Source: JBQTIU01 sp052387815 | GTDB taxonomy: Bacteria > Pseudomonadota > Alphaproteobacteria > CACIAM-22H2 | NCBI GenBank assembly: GCA_052387815.1 | Contig: JBQTIU010000049.1 | Span: forward strand, 3,669-67,668 | Direction: 5' to 3' | DNA: 64,000 bases | Part shown: positions 34,444 to 43,245 of the stretch, piece after piece | How positions within the stretch are numbered: the stretch's first letter is position 1 | How the letters are laid out: every line of letters starts with the position of its first letter | Notes under the pieces: generated by a model | The model's database searches: none | Told to the model about the DNA's origin: nothing | What the model saw: only the letters and a program-made list of their open reading frames with translations | Position numbers and translations under genes: made by a program

Positions 34444-35457
34444 ATGATGGACCGCAGGACGATGATGGGATTGAGCGCGGCGGCGATGGCGAGCGTCACG
34501 TTGCCCAAGGGCGCCGCCTGGGCGCAAGTCCCGGGCCACTGGCCGCGCTCGATGACCATGGGCACCGCCGCGCTCGGCGGCACCTTCGTCATTTACGGCC
34601 AGGGCTGGGCGACGCTGATCAGCGAAACCCTCAAGGTCCCGGTCTCGACGCAGGTGACGCAGGGCCCGAACCAGAACCTGGTGCTGGTGCATACCAAGCG
34701 CGTCGAGCTGGGCATGACCACCATGGGTCCGGCCTTCGAGGCGTGGACCGGCGTCCTCGAGCTCAACAAGGGCGTCGAGCACCGCGACGTGCGGGCGATG
34801 TTCCCGATGTACGAGACGCCGTTCCAGATCGTCACCATGCAGAAGGCGGGCGCGGCCAATATCACGAGCGTGCGCGGCCTCAACGGCAAGGTGGTCGGCG
34901 TCGGTCCGGCGGCGGGCACGCCGGGCACCTATTTCCCGCGCTGGTTCAAGGAACTCGGCCTCAACGTGACGATCCGCAACGGCGGGGCCGCGGACATGGC
35001 CTCCCAGCTCACCGATGGGCGCCTCGATGCCTTCGCCTTCGCCGCCGGCCTGCCGATCTCCTCCTTCACCGAACTCGAGACGCAAGCAAAGGTGAACATG
35101 TTCACGTTTACCCCGGAGGAGTTCGCCCAGCTCCAGCCCAAGAACCCCTTCATCAGCCCGTTCACCATCCAGCCGGGCACTTACAAGACGCTGACCCAGC
35201 CGCAGCAGACCGTGGCGATGTGGAACTTCGCCATCGCCCACAAGGACCTTCCCGCCGACCTCGTCTACGCCATCGTCAAGACCGTGCACGACAACCACCG
35301 CCGCATGGTCCAGGTCCACGCCGCGGCCGAAGCGACGCTGCCGCAAAATATCGTCCACAACAAATTCATGTTCTTCCATCCCGGCGCGATCCGCCATTAC
35401 CGCGAGCTTGGCCTCGCCATCCCCAAGGAGCTCGAGCCACCGGAATTCCGCGGCTAA
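34444..35457 (+). CDS. TAXI-family TRAP transporter substrate-binding protein
   Basis: 337 residues. The N-terminus has a twin-arginine-like start (DRRTMMGLSAAAMASVTLP) ending in AWA-Q, so export may go by Tat. The TAXI fold is seen in ALGGTFVIYGQGWATLISE, GPNQNLVLVHTKRVELGMTT, KVVGVGPAAGTPGTYFPRW and SQLTDGRLDAFAFAAGLP. The ligand is unknown; TAXI proteins studied so far bind glutamate or other carboxylates. GAGAGG precedes the ATG. Followed after 54 bases by the fused permease. Confidence 0.9.
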   Translation: MMDRRTMMGLSAAAMASVTLPKGAAWAQVPGHWPRSMTMGTAALGGTFVIYGQGWATLISETLKVPVSTQVTQGPNQNLVLVHTKRVELGMTTMGPAFEAWTGVLELNKGVEHRDVRAMFPMYETPFQIVTMQKAGAANITSVRGLNGKVVGVGPAAGTPGTYFPRWFKELGLNVTIRNGGAADMASQLTDGRLDAFAFAAGLPISSFTELETQAKVNMFTFTPEEFAQLQPKNPFISPFTIQPGTYKTLTQPQQTVAMWNFAIAHKDLPADLVYAIVKTVHDNHRRMVQVHAAAEATLPQNIVHNKFMFFHPGAIRHYRELGLAIPKELEPPEFRG

Positions 35458-35511
35458 GAAGGCCGCGGTCCATCGGCCGTAGGGGATCTGGGGGAAGCGG
35501 GGCGAGGCCGC

Positions 35512-37629
35512 ATGCGTGAGAAGGGCGGGCCTGTCCCGCTGCCGGCGGAGGGTCCGTCCGGGGCCGACATCGCCGCCATCGAGAAGTTCGATTTTGGCGC
35601 CAAGCCCCGCGACCTGAGGGCCTGGGAGAAGGCCCCGCTCTATTACTTCTGCGCCGCTTATACCGCCTTCCACCTCGCCGTGCTCAACTTCGTGGCGCTC
35701 GACGAGTGGCTGTTCCGGGCGGTCCACGTGTCGGGCGGCGCGACAATCGGCTTCACGATGTATTCGGTGTGGCGCGGCGAGCGGCGCCGCGGCGTGCCGG
35801 CCTGGGATTGGGTCCTGATCGCGCTGTCGGTTTATTGCGCCGGGTACATCTACGACAGCCTGCCGGGCCTGATCATGCGCGTCGGTGTGATGCCGACCCA
35901 AGGCGACTATATCGTCGGCGCGATCGGCACGGCTCTCGTCCTCGAGTTCGCGCGCCGGACCGCGGGCCCGATCCTGCCGATCCTGGCGACGCTGTTCATC
36001 GCCTATTCGTTTCTCGGGTCGTGGATGCCCGGAGTCCTCCACCACCGCGGCTTCGCGCCGGCGGATTTCTTTTCGTTCATTTACAGCATGGAGGGCATCT
36101 TCGGGATGACGACGGCGGCGTCCTCGCAGTACATCGTGCTGTTCGTCGCCTTCGCCTCGTTCCTCCAGGTCTCGAAGATCGGCGACTATTTCATACAGCT
36201 GTCGATCGCGCTGTGCGGCTGGACACGCGGCGGGCCGGCCAAGGTGGCGGTCATCTCCGGCATCCTGTTCGGCACCATCAGCGGCAGCGCGGTCGCCAAT
36301 GTGGTGGCGAGCGGCACCTTCACCATCCCGATGATGCGGCGGGTGGGGTACACCAAGACCTCGGCGGCGGCGATCGAAGCGACCTCCTCGACCGGCGGGC
36401 AGATCACGCCCCCGGTGATGGGGGCGGGCGCCTTCATCATGGCCGAGATCACCAACATCCCCTATTCCGACATCGCGCTCGCCGCGGTCATTCCGGCGTT
36501 GTTGTTCTACGTCGCCAACTACGCCCATGTCGATATCGAGGCGATCAAGCAGAACATCCACGGCCTGCCGCGCGAGGAACTGCCGCAGATCAAGCCGCTC
36601 TTGGGCCAGATCTGCCTACTGACGCCGCTCGTCATCCTGGTCATGTTGCTGCTCTCGGGCTATTCGGTGATTGCCGCCGGCACTTGGGGCATCATCACCG
36701 CGATCCTGGTCATGCTGCTTCACCAATTGCGGCTGCACTCGGCGTTCCTGCTCGTGCCGCTGGGCCTCTTTAGCGCCCTGTTGTGGTCCGACTACGAGGT
36801 CCACCCGGCCGGTGCGATCGCGCTCGGCGCCGCTGCGGGCGTGGCGCTCGCGGTCGGCCTCCTGCGCCACGGCATGGCGACTTGCCTGGCGGCGATCCGC
36901 GCCACCATCCAAGAGGCCATCGCCGGGCTCGCGGACGGCGCCAAGCAATCGATCCAGCTGGTGGCGGTGTGCGCGTGCGCCGGCATCATCGTCGGCGTCC
37001 TCGGCTTGACCGGGCTCGGCGGCCGCTTTTCGGCGATGATCCTCGCCATCGCCGGCGACAGCCAGTTCCTCGCCCTGTGCTTCGCGGCGTTGATCGCGCT
37101 CTTGCTCGGCATGGGCATGCCGACCACGGCCGCCTACGTCATCGCCGCCTCGGTGGTGGCGCCCGGGCTGCAGCGGCTCGGCATCGACCCGCTGGTGGCG
37201 CACATGTTCGTCTTCTATTACGCGGTCATCTCGGCAATCACGCCGCCGGTGGCGCTGGCCTCGTTTGCGGCCGCCGCGCTCGCCCAATGCGACCCCTGGA
37301 AGGCGTCGTTCGAATCGGTGCGCTACGGCATCGCGGCCTTCGTGGTGCCGTTCATGTTCTTCTACAACCCCGAACTCTTGATGAAAGGCGACGACCTTCA
37401 GATCGCGCTCATGTTCGTGACCGCCGTGTTCGGCATCTACTTCCTGGCGCTCGCCAGCGAAGGCTGGATCCGCGGGCCGCTCAACCTCGCGCTGCGCGCC
37501 GGGCTGCTGGTCGCCGCCTTCCTGCTGGTCGCCGGCAGCCTGTGGCTGGATATCGCGGGCTTGGCGATCGGCGGTGGCATCTACGCCTGGCGTTACATCC
37601 GCTCGCGCCAGGCCCGTGCCGCCGCCTGA
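35512..37629 (+). CDS. TRAP transporter fused permease (4TM/12TM)
   Basis: 705 residues, the fused DctQ-DctM form that works with TAXI binding proteins. The N-terminal third carries DctQ-like helices, and the rest has DctM motifs (GILFGTISGSAVANVVASGT, ATSSTGGQITPPVMGAGAFI, LLGMGMPTTAAYVIAASVVA, ISAITPPVALASFAAAALAQ). GAGG lies five bases before the ATG. Its stop is three bases from the convergent ftsB stop, so the two operons meet tail to tail without room for a terminator. Confidence 0.93.
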   Translation: MREKGGPVPLPAEGPSGADIAAIEKFDFGAKPRDLRAWEKAPLYYFCAAYTAFHLAVLNFVALDEWLFRAVHVSGGATIGFTMYSVWRGERRRGVPAWDWVLIALSVYCAGYIYDSLPGLIMRVGVMPTQGDYIVGAIGTALVLEFARRTAGPILPILATLFIAYSFLGSWMPGVLHHRGFAPADFFSFIYSMEGIFGMTTAASSQYIVLFVAFASFLQVSKIGDYFIQLSIALCGWTRGGPAKVAVISGILFGTISGSAVANVVASGTFTIPMMRRVGYTKTSAAAIEATSSTGGQITPPVMGAGAFIMAEITNIPYSDIALAAVIPALLFYVANYAHVDIEAIKQNIHGLPREELPQIKPLLGQICLLTPLVILVMLLLSGYSVIAAGTWGIITAILVMLLHQLRLHSAFLLVPLGLFSALLWSDYEVHPAGAIALGAAAGVALAVGLLRHGMATCLAAIRATIQEAIAGLADGAKQSIQLVAVCACAGIIVGVLGLTGLGGRFSAMILAIAGDSQFLALCFAALIALLLGMGMPTTAAYVIAASVVAPGLQRLGIDPLVAHMFVFYYAVISAITPPVALASFAAAALAQCDPWKASFESVRYGIAAFVVPFMFFYNPELLMKGDDLQIALMFVTAVFGIYFLALASEGWIRGPLNLALRAGLLVAAFLLVAGSLWLDIAGLAIGGGIYAWRYIRSRQARAAA

Positions 37630-37632
37630 GCC

Positions 37633-37965
37633 TTACCGGGTCGCTCCGCCAGGGACCGGATCGAGGATGACCACTTCGTCGGGTCGGGCGAGATTGAGGA
37701 TCAGGCGCGCCCGCTCTTCCATGAGGTCCGGATCGAGGTTGTCGGACCTCAGCAGCCCGACGCGGCGTGCCAGGGCCTTGCGCTCCGCCGTCACGTCCTC
37801 GAGGTGCGCGCGGGCCTCGGCGATCCGCTCGCTCAAGCGGATATAGGCGCCGAGCCCGCGTTCCCCTTCGACCGAGTGATAGGCGAAATAGCCGACGACG
37901 CAGAAGCCGAGCACCGGCCCGATGGCGTCCTTGGCCCGTCGCTTGAGTTCGCCCCAGAGTCCCAT
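37633..37965 (-). CDS. ftsB: Cell-division protein FtsB (septum formation initiator, DivIC family)
   Basis: About 110 residues: one N-terminal membrane helix (IGPVLGFCVVGYFAYHSVEG) and a coiled coil (AYIRLSERIAEARAHLEDVT, ALARRVGLLRSDNLDPDLME), ending in the conserved RARLILNLARPDEVVIL. FtsB links FtsL and FtsQ in the divisome. Start at the ATG before GLWGELKRR; a GTG six codons earlier is open. Downstream of eno, the usual order. Confidence 0.88.
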   Translation of the reverse strand: MGLWGELKRRAKDAIGPVLGFCVVGYFAYHSVEGERGLGAYIRLSERIAEARAHLEDVTAERKALARRVGLLRSDNLDPDLMEERARLILNLARPDEVVILDPVPGGATR

Positions 37966-38064
37966 GGGCGGCGAGCGAATCACACCGCGAGTCGAGCCGT
38001 CAACACAAATGTTTGGAAAAGAGCCCGTCGAAACAGATGATTACCTCCTTGCCCGGCGCCGAAC

Positions 38065-39339
38065 TCAGCGCTTTGGCAAGGCCGAGCGCCCGGCATAGCG
38101 CCCTTGGCCGCCGAGCTCCTCCTCGATACGGAGGAGCTGGTTGTACTTGGCCAGGCGGTCGGAGCGCGACAGCGACCCGGTCTTGATCTGGCCGCAGTTG
38201 GTGGCCACGGCGAGGTCGGCGATGGTGGCGTCCTCGGTCTCGCCCGAGCGGTGCGACAGCACGGCGGTGTAGCCGGCGCGCTGGGCCATCTCGACCGCCG
38301 CCAGCGCCTCGGTGAGCGTGCCGATCTGGTTGACCTTGACCAGGATCGAGTTGGCCACGCCCTTGGCGATCCCTTCGGCGAGGCGCTGGGGGTTGGTGAC
38401 GAACAGATCGTCGCCGACGAGCTGCACCTTGTGGCCGAGCGCCGTGCTCAACGCCGCCCAACCCTGCCAGTCATCCTCGGCCAGGCCGTCCTCGATCGAG
38501 GCGATGGGGTAGCGCTCGCACAGCCGCTCGTAGAACTCGACCATGCCGGCGGCATCGAGCGTCCGGCCTTCGACGCGGTATTTGCCATCCTCGAAGAACT
38601 CGGTGGCGGCGGCGTCGAGGGCCAGCACGATGTCGCTACCGGCGCGGCAACCCGCCGCCTCGATCGCCTTGACGATGAAAGCGAGGGCTTCCTCGGCGCC
38701 TTTGAGGTTGGGCGCGAAGCCGCCCTCGTCGCCGACGTTGGTAGCATGGCCCGCCTCGGCGAGGCGGGCCTTGAGCGCATGGAAGACTTCGGCGCCGATG
38801 CGGACCGCCTCGGCCATGCTCGATGCGCCGACCGGCATGATCATGAATTCCTGGATGTCGATCGGGTTGTCGGCGTGCGCGCCGCCGTTGACGATGTTCA
38901 TCATCGGCACCGGCAGAATGTGTGCCCGCGCCCCGCCGACATAGCGGTAGAGCGCCAATCCGGTGGCGGCGGCGGCGGCCTTGGCGGCGGCGAGTGAGAC
39001 GCCGAGGATCGCATTGGCCCCCAGCCGGCCCTTGTTGGGCGTGCCATCGAGCTCGATCATGGCGTGGTCGAGGGCCAACTGGTCCTCGACCTCGCGGCCC
39101 GAGAGGGCATCGAAAATCTCGCCGTTGACCGCCTCCACCGCCCTCTTGACGCCCTTGCCGCCGTAGCGGGCCGGGTCGCCGTCGCGCAGCTCGACCGCCT
39201 CGTGCGCGCCCGTCGAGGCGCCCGATGGAACCGCCGCCCGGCCGAGGATGCCGGTCGCCAGCCTGACATCGACCTCGACGGTCGGATTGCCGCGGCTGTC
39301 GAGGATCTCGCGGGCATGGATGTCGGCGATCGCGGTCAT
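38065..39339 (-). CDS. eno: Enolase
   Basis: 424 residues, full length. AREILDSRGNPTVEVDV, SGASTGAHEAVELRDGD, NVGDEGGFAPNL (catalytic Glu), LALDAAATEFF (Mg2+ Asp), SIEDGLAEDDW, QLVGDDLFVTN, NSILVKVNQIGT (catalytic Lys) and VLSHRSGETED are all intact. It interconverts 2-phosphoglycerate and phosphoenolpyruvate and is part of the RNA degradosome in some bacteria. The gene precedes ftsB and, in relatives, follows kdsA; here a HAD gene and an ATPase gene lie in between. Confidence 0.97.
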   Translation of the reverse strand: MTAIADIHAREILDSRGNPTVEVDVRLATGILGRAAVPSGASTGAHEAVELRDGDPARYGGKGVKRAVEAVNGEIFDALSGREVEDQLALDHAMIELDGTPNKGRLGANAILGVSLAAAKAAAAATGLALYRYVGGARAHILPVPMMNIVNGGAHADNPIDIQEFMIMPVGASSMAEAVRIGAEVFHALKARLAEAGHATNVGDEGGFAPNLKGAEEALAFIVKAIEAAGCRAGSDIVLALDAAATEFFEDGKYRVEGRTLDAAGMVEFYERLCERYPIASIEDGLAEDDWQGWAALSTALGHKVQLVGDDLFVTNPQRLAEGIAKGVANSILVKVNQIGTLTEALAAVEMAQRAGYTAVLSHRSGETEDATIADLAVATNCGQIKTGSLSRSDRLAKYNQLLRIEEELGGQGRYAGRSALPKR

Positions 39340-39353
39340 GGCTGCTCCACGGG

Positions 39354-40124
39354 CTATGCCCCGAGGCGGTCGGCAAGATGGTTGAAATCGCGGGCGACGA
39401 TATCCCAGTCACCGGCGGGCGCAAGGTCGCTTTGCTGGCCCGGGCCGTATTCGATCGGGCGCGGCACGTACGCCGTCTTGAGACCGAGCGCCTTGGCGGC
39501 CGCAAGATCGTAGTTGTGCGCGGCGACCATCATCAGCTCGGAAGGTACGAGGCCGAGCAGTTGCGCCGCCCCGAGATAGACCTCGGGCTGCGGCTTATAT
39601 TGGCGGAACAGCTCGGCCGACAGAATGCAGTCCCACGGCATGCCGGCGCGCTTGGCCATATTGGCGAGCAAGGCGAGGTTGCCGTTCGACAGCGTGGCAA
39701 GGACGAATTTGCGCTTGAGCCGCTTGAGGCCCTTGACCGTATCCGGCCACGGATCGAGCCGGTGCCAGACGCGGTTCAAGTGGTCGATTTCCGGCTCGCC
39801 GAGCCCGCGCAGCCCAAAGCGCTCGAGTAGCCCGTCCAAGGTTTCGCGGTGGAGGATGTCGAGGTTGACCCAAGCCCGCGCGCCCGAGCGCACCTTTTCC
39901 AGCGACGGCTGGTAATTGGCTCGCCAGGCATCGGCGAAGGCCGCCCAGTCGACCCCGATTCCCTTGCGCCGGGACCACAGCTTGCCCTCGCGGATGATGC
40001 TGCCGCGCCAATCGACGCAGGTGCCGAACACGTCGAAGGCGAGCGCCTTGGGGGCGGAGGCGCCGGCGGGCCGAGCGGGAATTCTGCTGCGGCTGCGTGC
40101 GGCCTGGCGCGGCGGGTTCACCAC
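39354..40124 (-). CDS. Haloacid dehalogenase type II (HAD superfamily)
   Basis: About 256 residues. The nucleophile Asp is in ALAFDVFGTCVDWRGSIIRE; motif II is LATLSNGNLALLA; motif III Lys is in AELFRQYKPQPEVY; motif IV is MVAAHNYDLAAAKALGLKTA. These match L-2-haloacid dehalogenases (HAD type II). No ATG is well placed: the frame is open back to 40289, but a GTG at 40124 has AAGGA seven bases upstream and is chosen, leaving an unusual basic linker of about 24 residues before the fold. Start uncertain. Confidence 0.82.
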   Translation of the reverse strand: MVNPPRQAARSRSRIPARPAGASAPKALAFDVFGTCVDWRGSIIREGKLWSRRKGIGVDWAAFADAWRANYQPSLEKVRSGARAWVNLDILHRETLDGLLERFGLRGLGEPEIDHLNRVWHRLDPWPDTVKGLKRLKRKFVLATLSNGNLALLANMAKRAGMPWDCILSAELFRQYKPQPEVYLGAAQLLGLVPSELMMVAAHNYDLAAAKALGLKTAYVPRPIEYGPGQQSDLAPAGDWDIVARDFNHLADRLGA

Positions 40125-40185
40125 CGGCCGATCCTTGGCCAGCCGATCGAACGCCGAAGCTGACAATTCAGCGTGCGCGCTTGGC

Positions 40186-41391
40186 TCATACACGGCCGCT
40201 TTTCGACCTTTCGGCTTCCAATGAGAAATAAAGCCGATGAAGCGAGTTATGGAACCGATACGCGCCCCGACCGCTCTCGGGATCGGCATTGATGACGCCG
40301 AGGGTCCTCATCTTTTGCAAGATATTGTCAAGGACCTTCGCCTCGCCAGCGTCCAGTTTCTCCAACAACGTCGAACGTGTAAAATCGATAGTCCGTGCGC
40401 CGGCAACTTTGCGAAGTATCGCCCGGTACTTTGGACTGCGTATGGCCTGCAAAACCTGGGGCTCAAGATACTTTCTGCCGACGATTTCGGCCGCCGCAAT
40501 GACACCGGCGACTGCATCATTAAGATCGATGCGGTCATCGGTGTTTGCCTTGAAAACCGCATCGCCGATTTCGTGCGCTAACACGGGGAGACCGCCCGAA
40601 TGCCACGCCAACCATTTCAATCTGTGGTTATCGATCTCGATTCCAACCTTTGCAAACGCCGTTTTTAAGAAATCGCGGGTTTCCGACTCGGTCCAAACGC
40701 GAATGTCGATGACATCGAAAACCCGAGCGAGCGATGGTTGCGGCTTGATCAGCGATTGCCGCCGCTCCTCCAACCCCACAAGCACCAAACAAAGCGGCAA
40801 CGGCTGAATGGCGGTTGCGATCTCATCGACCAAGCTTTTCAGCCAGTTCGCAAATGCAGGCGAATCCGCCAGCCCGTTGATGTCGTCTATGACGATGACC
40901 AGGGTCTTCTTGTCGTCGCGGAGCCGGTCCATGAGATTGCGGAGCGCCGGGGCGAAATCGTGGGCCAGGCGCCGCAACTCGCCATTGGAGGGCTGGAACT
41001 CGACTGTGACCCCGAATAGCCCTACGTTGCGGATGTGATCGCCGAACAAATTCCGGATCTTGCTGTACCATTCCCTGTTCAGGTTGTCGTTCGCCAGTCT
41101 ATCGAAGATTCGGCGGACCATCTCCTCGACCGAGCTCACGCCGCCCAAAAACGTGTGAATGCTCAGCGCCCCGAAGTCGCGCTCGGCAATGACCCGGGCG
41201 AAAGAGGTGAGGGAACTCTTGCCGATGCCCCTTTCTCCGGCGACGAAAGCCACCTGGAGTCGGCGGGGCGCCGCTTGCGCGACCTTGTCCGTGAGCCTTT
41301 TGATTTCCTTGTGGCGGCCAACGAAGAACTCGACCGGAACCGGCAGTCCGGGCGTGAACGGGCTGTACTCCCTCGGCAGATGCGCGGCCAT
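40186..41391 (-). CDS. AAA/Orc1-like (STAND-type) ATPase inserted between kdsA and the HAD gene
   Basis: 401 residues. FVGRHKEIKRLTDKV opens an AAA_16/Orc1-type domain with Walker A VAGERGIGKSSLTSF, Walker B TLVIVIDDINGLAD and sensor stretch LCLVLVGLEERRQ. The C-terminal part looks like a winged helix (ILRKVAGARTIDFTRSTLLE, KVLDNILQKMRTLGVINADP). Such ATPases act as sensors or loaders in immunity and replication proteins; no effector domain is recognisable. By eye its GC is below that of kdsA and eno. The ATG lies 19 bases after the kdsA stop with no clear ribosome site. Role unknown. Confidence 0.8.
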   Translation of the reverse strand: MAAHLPREYSPFTPGLPVPVEFFVGRHKEIKRLTDKVAQAAPRRLQVAFVAGERGIGKSSLTSFARVIAERDFGALSIHTFLGGVSSVEEMVRRIFDRLANDNLNREWYSKIRNLFGDHIRNVGLFGVTVEFQPSNGELRRLAHDFAPALRNLMDRLRDDKKTLVIVIDDINGLADSPAFANWLKSLVDEIATAIQPLPLCLVLVGLEERRQSLIKPQPSLARVFDVIDIRVWTESETRDFLKTAFAKVGIEIDNHRLKWLAWHSGGLPVLAHEIGDAVFKANTDDRIDLNDAVAGVIAAAEIVGRKYLEPQVLQAIRSPKYRAILRKVAGARTIDFTRSTLLEKLDAGEAKVLDNILQKMRTLGVINADPESGRGAYRFHNSLHRLYFSLEAERSKSGRV

Positions 41392-41410
41392 CGCGTGAGC
41401 CTAGCCCGTT

Positions 41411-42256
41411 TCAACCTTCGGCCGCCAGTTGCGATTTCGCCAGCCGGTCGAATGCCTGGAGCCGCGCGAGCAGGGCCGGCATGTCCTTGAGCGCGACCAT
41501 GTTCGGCCCATCGGAGGGCGCGCGGTCGGGGTCCTGGTGGGTCTCCATGAACACCGCCGCGACGCCGACCGCGACCGCGGCGCGGGCGAGGACCGGCACG
41601 AACTCTCGCTCGCCGCCGCTCCTCGTCCCCTGGCCGCCCGGCTGCTGGACCGAGTGCGTGGCGTCGAACACCACCGGATAGCCGGTCGCGGCGAGAATCG
41701 GCAGCGCGCGCATGTCGGAGACCAGCGTGTTGTAGCCGAACGACACGCCGCGCTCGCATACGAGCACATTCTGGTTGCCGGCGCCGGCGATCTTGGCGAT
41801 CACGTTGCGCATGTCCCATGGGGCGAGGAACTGGCCCTTCTTGACATTGATCGCCCGGCCGGTCTTGGCCGCCGCCACCAGGAGGTCGGTCTGCCGGCAC
41901 AGGAAGGCCGGTATCTGCAGGACATCGACCGCTTCGGCCACAGGCGCGCATTGGCCGGGCTCGTGGACATCGGTCAAGACCGGGCAGCCCCACCTCTCGC
42001 GCACCTCGGCGAGGATGGGGAGGCTGTGCTCTAGGCCGACGCCGCGCGGGGCGTCGGCCGCGGTCCGGTTCGCCTTGTCGAACGAGGTCTTGTAGACGAG
42101 GCCCAGGCCCAGCCGCGCCGTCATCTCGACCAAGGCATGGCTGGTCTCGAGCGCGTGCGCCCGGCTCTCCAGCGCGCACGGGCCGGCGATCAGCGCCATC
42201 GCCCGGTCGTTGCCGAGCGTCAGGTTGCCGACATGGACGTGGCGGGGCGCGGTCAT
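41411..42256 (-). CDS. kdsA: 3-deoxy-8-phosphooctulonate synthase (KDO-8-P synthase)
   Basis: 281 residues of the DAHP/KDO8P synthase barrel: ALIAGPCALESRAHALETSH, YKTSFDKANRTA, PVLTDVHEP, INVKKGQFLAPWDM and VVFDATHSVQQPGGQG. It condenses phosphoenolpyruvate with arabinose-5-phosphate for lipopolysaccharide. Its ATG overlaps the stop of the preceding ParA gene (ATGA at 42253-42256), so kdsA translation is coupled to an accessory gene. Confidence 0.96.
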   Translation of the reverse strand: MTAPRHVHVGNLTLGNDRAMALIAGPCALESRAHALETSHALVEMTARLGLGLVYKTSFDKANRTAADAPRGVGLEHSLPILAEVRERWGCPVLTDVHEPGQCAPVAEAVDVLQIPAFLCRQTDLLVAAAKTGRAINVKKGQFLAPWDMRNVIAKIAGAGNQNVLVCERGVSFGYNTLVSDMRALPILAATGYPVVFDATHSVQQPGGQGTRSGGEREFVPVLARAAVAVGVAAVFMETHQDPDRAPSDGPNMVALKDMPALLARLQAFDRLAKSQLAAEG

Positions 42257-43245
42257 GCAACAGCGGCGCCGAGGCGCTCCACGATCCGGTCCGCGAGCGC
42301 CTTGAAGTCGCGCGCGGTATCGCGGGCCGCCTTGGCGTGCGAGCCAATCGCGCCATCGGCTGCGGTGAGATGAAACATGGGCTTTCGAGCCTCTTGCGCG
42401 AGCGGCAGCAAGCTTGCGTAATGCTTCAAGAGCGCCAGGCAGTAGGGATCGGTTTCGGCGGCCTCCGGCGCCAGCTCGGGTGACTCCAGAACGGACGAGC
42501 GATACTGCTTAGGTATCGCGTTGATCCAACGATCGTAGGCTCGCACCGGCCGATCGAGTCGCACGGCGTGCCGCATGACGATATAGCCGATCGGCTCCAT
42601 TCGGCCAGCCGGAAGCTCCAGCGATGGACCGGAGGCCCTGCGGGTTATCCGATCCTGCCACTGCTGGCGCCAAGTGCGAATGGTCGGGCCGAGGTTCCTT
42701 AGGCCCTGTAGCGAGTACAGGTCGGGCGCCAGGGGAAAAGCAATGGCATCCGCCGCGATCAGGGCCGCGCGGTTGATCGCGCCAAGGTTGGGGCCCATGT
42801 CGATCAAGACGAACTCGGCACGGCTTTCGTGCGCGGCCGCGGCAATAACGCGCCACAACGCGGATATGACTCGAAAGGCTCTCGCATCGCCATCGGCGCA
42901 TCGCGGCCATCCGTCGCTCAACTGGTCCTCAAACCTGGACAATGCCAGATTGCCCACGATCAAGCCCAAGTTGTCGCTAATGGCCTCGACGCGGGCGGCG
43001 AGGATATCGCCTGTACCTTCCATAAGCGGTCTCACGCACCCGAAAATCGTGCCGTCCTCAGCTTCCTCGCCCCACAGCTCCTCCAGCCTGTCCTCGTCAA
43101 GGAAAGACGCGGTCACGTTGGCCTGGGGATCAAGGTCCGCAACCACGATGCGGCGCCCCGATTCAGCCAGCCTCCACGCAAGATGAAAGACCAGCGTCGT
43201 CTTTCCGACGCCGCCTTTGTTGTTGAAGAAGGCAATGGTTCTCAC
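42253..43245 (-). CDS. ParA/Soj-family ATPase of the AlbA-ParA cassette
   Basis: 330 residues. Deviant Walker A FFNNKGGVGKTTLVFHLAWR, Walker A' VVADLDPQANVTASFL, Walker B FVLIDMGPNLGAINR. These define ParA/MinD-like ATPases that dimerise on ATP and bind DNA or membranes. No ParB gene or parS-like repeat is seen, so this is not an ordinary partition locus. Both ends overlap neighbours by ATGA (AlbA gene before, kdsA after). Codon and base composition look less GC-rich than pyrG. Works presumably with the AlbA-HATPase protein; the job is unknown. Confidence 0.85.
   Translation of the reverse strand: MRTIAFFNNKGGVGKTTLVFHLAWRLAESGRRIVVADLDPQANVTASFLDEDRLEELWGEEAEDGTIFGCVRPLMEGTGDILAARVEAISDNLGLIVGNLALSRFEDQLSDGWPRCADGDARAFRVISALWRVIAAAAHESRAEFVLIDMGPNLGAINRAALIAADAIAFPLAPDLYSLQGLRNLGPTIRTWRQQWQDRITRRASGPSLELPAGRMEPIGYIVMRHAVRLDRPVRAYDRWINAIPKQYRSSVLESPELAPEAAETDPYCLALLKHYASLLPLAQEARKPMFHLTAADGAIGSHAKAARDTARDFKALADRIVERLGAAVA

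Noticed and set aside
42253..43245. Plasmid-type partition locus
   Set aside because: ParA alone, no ParB gene, no parS-like repeats and no replication gene nearby. The flanks are chromosomal housekeeping genes.
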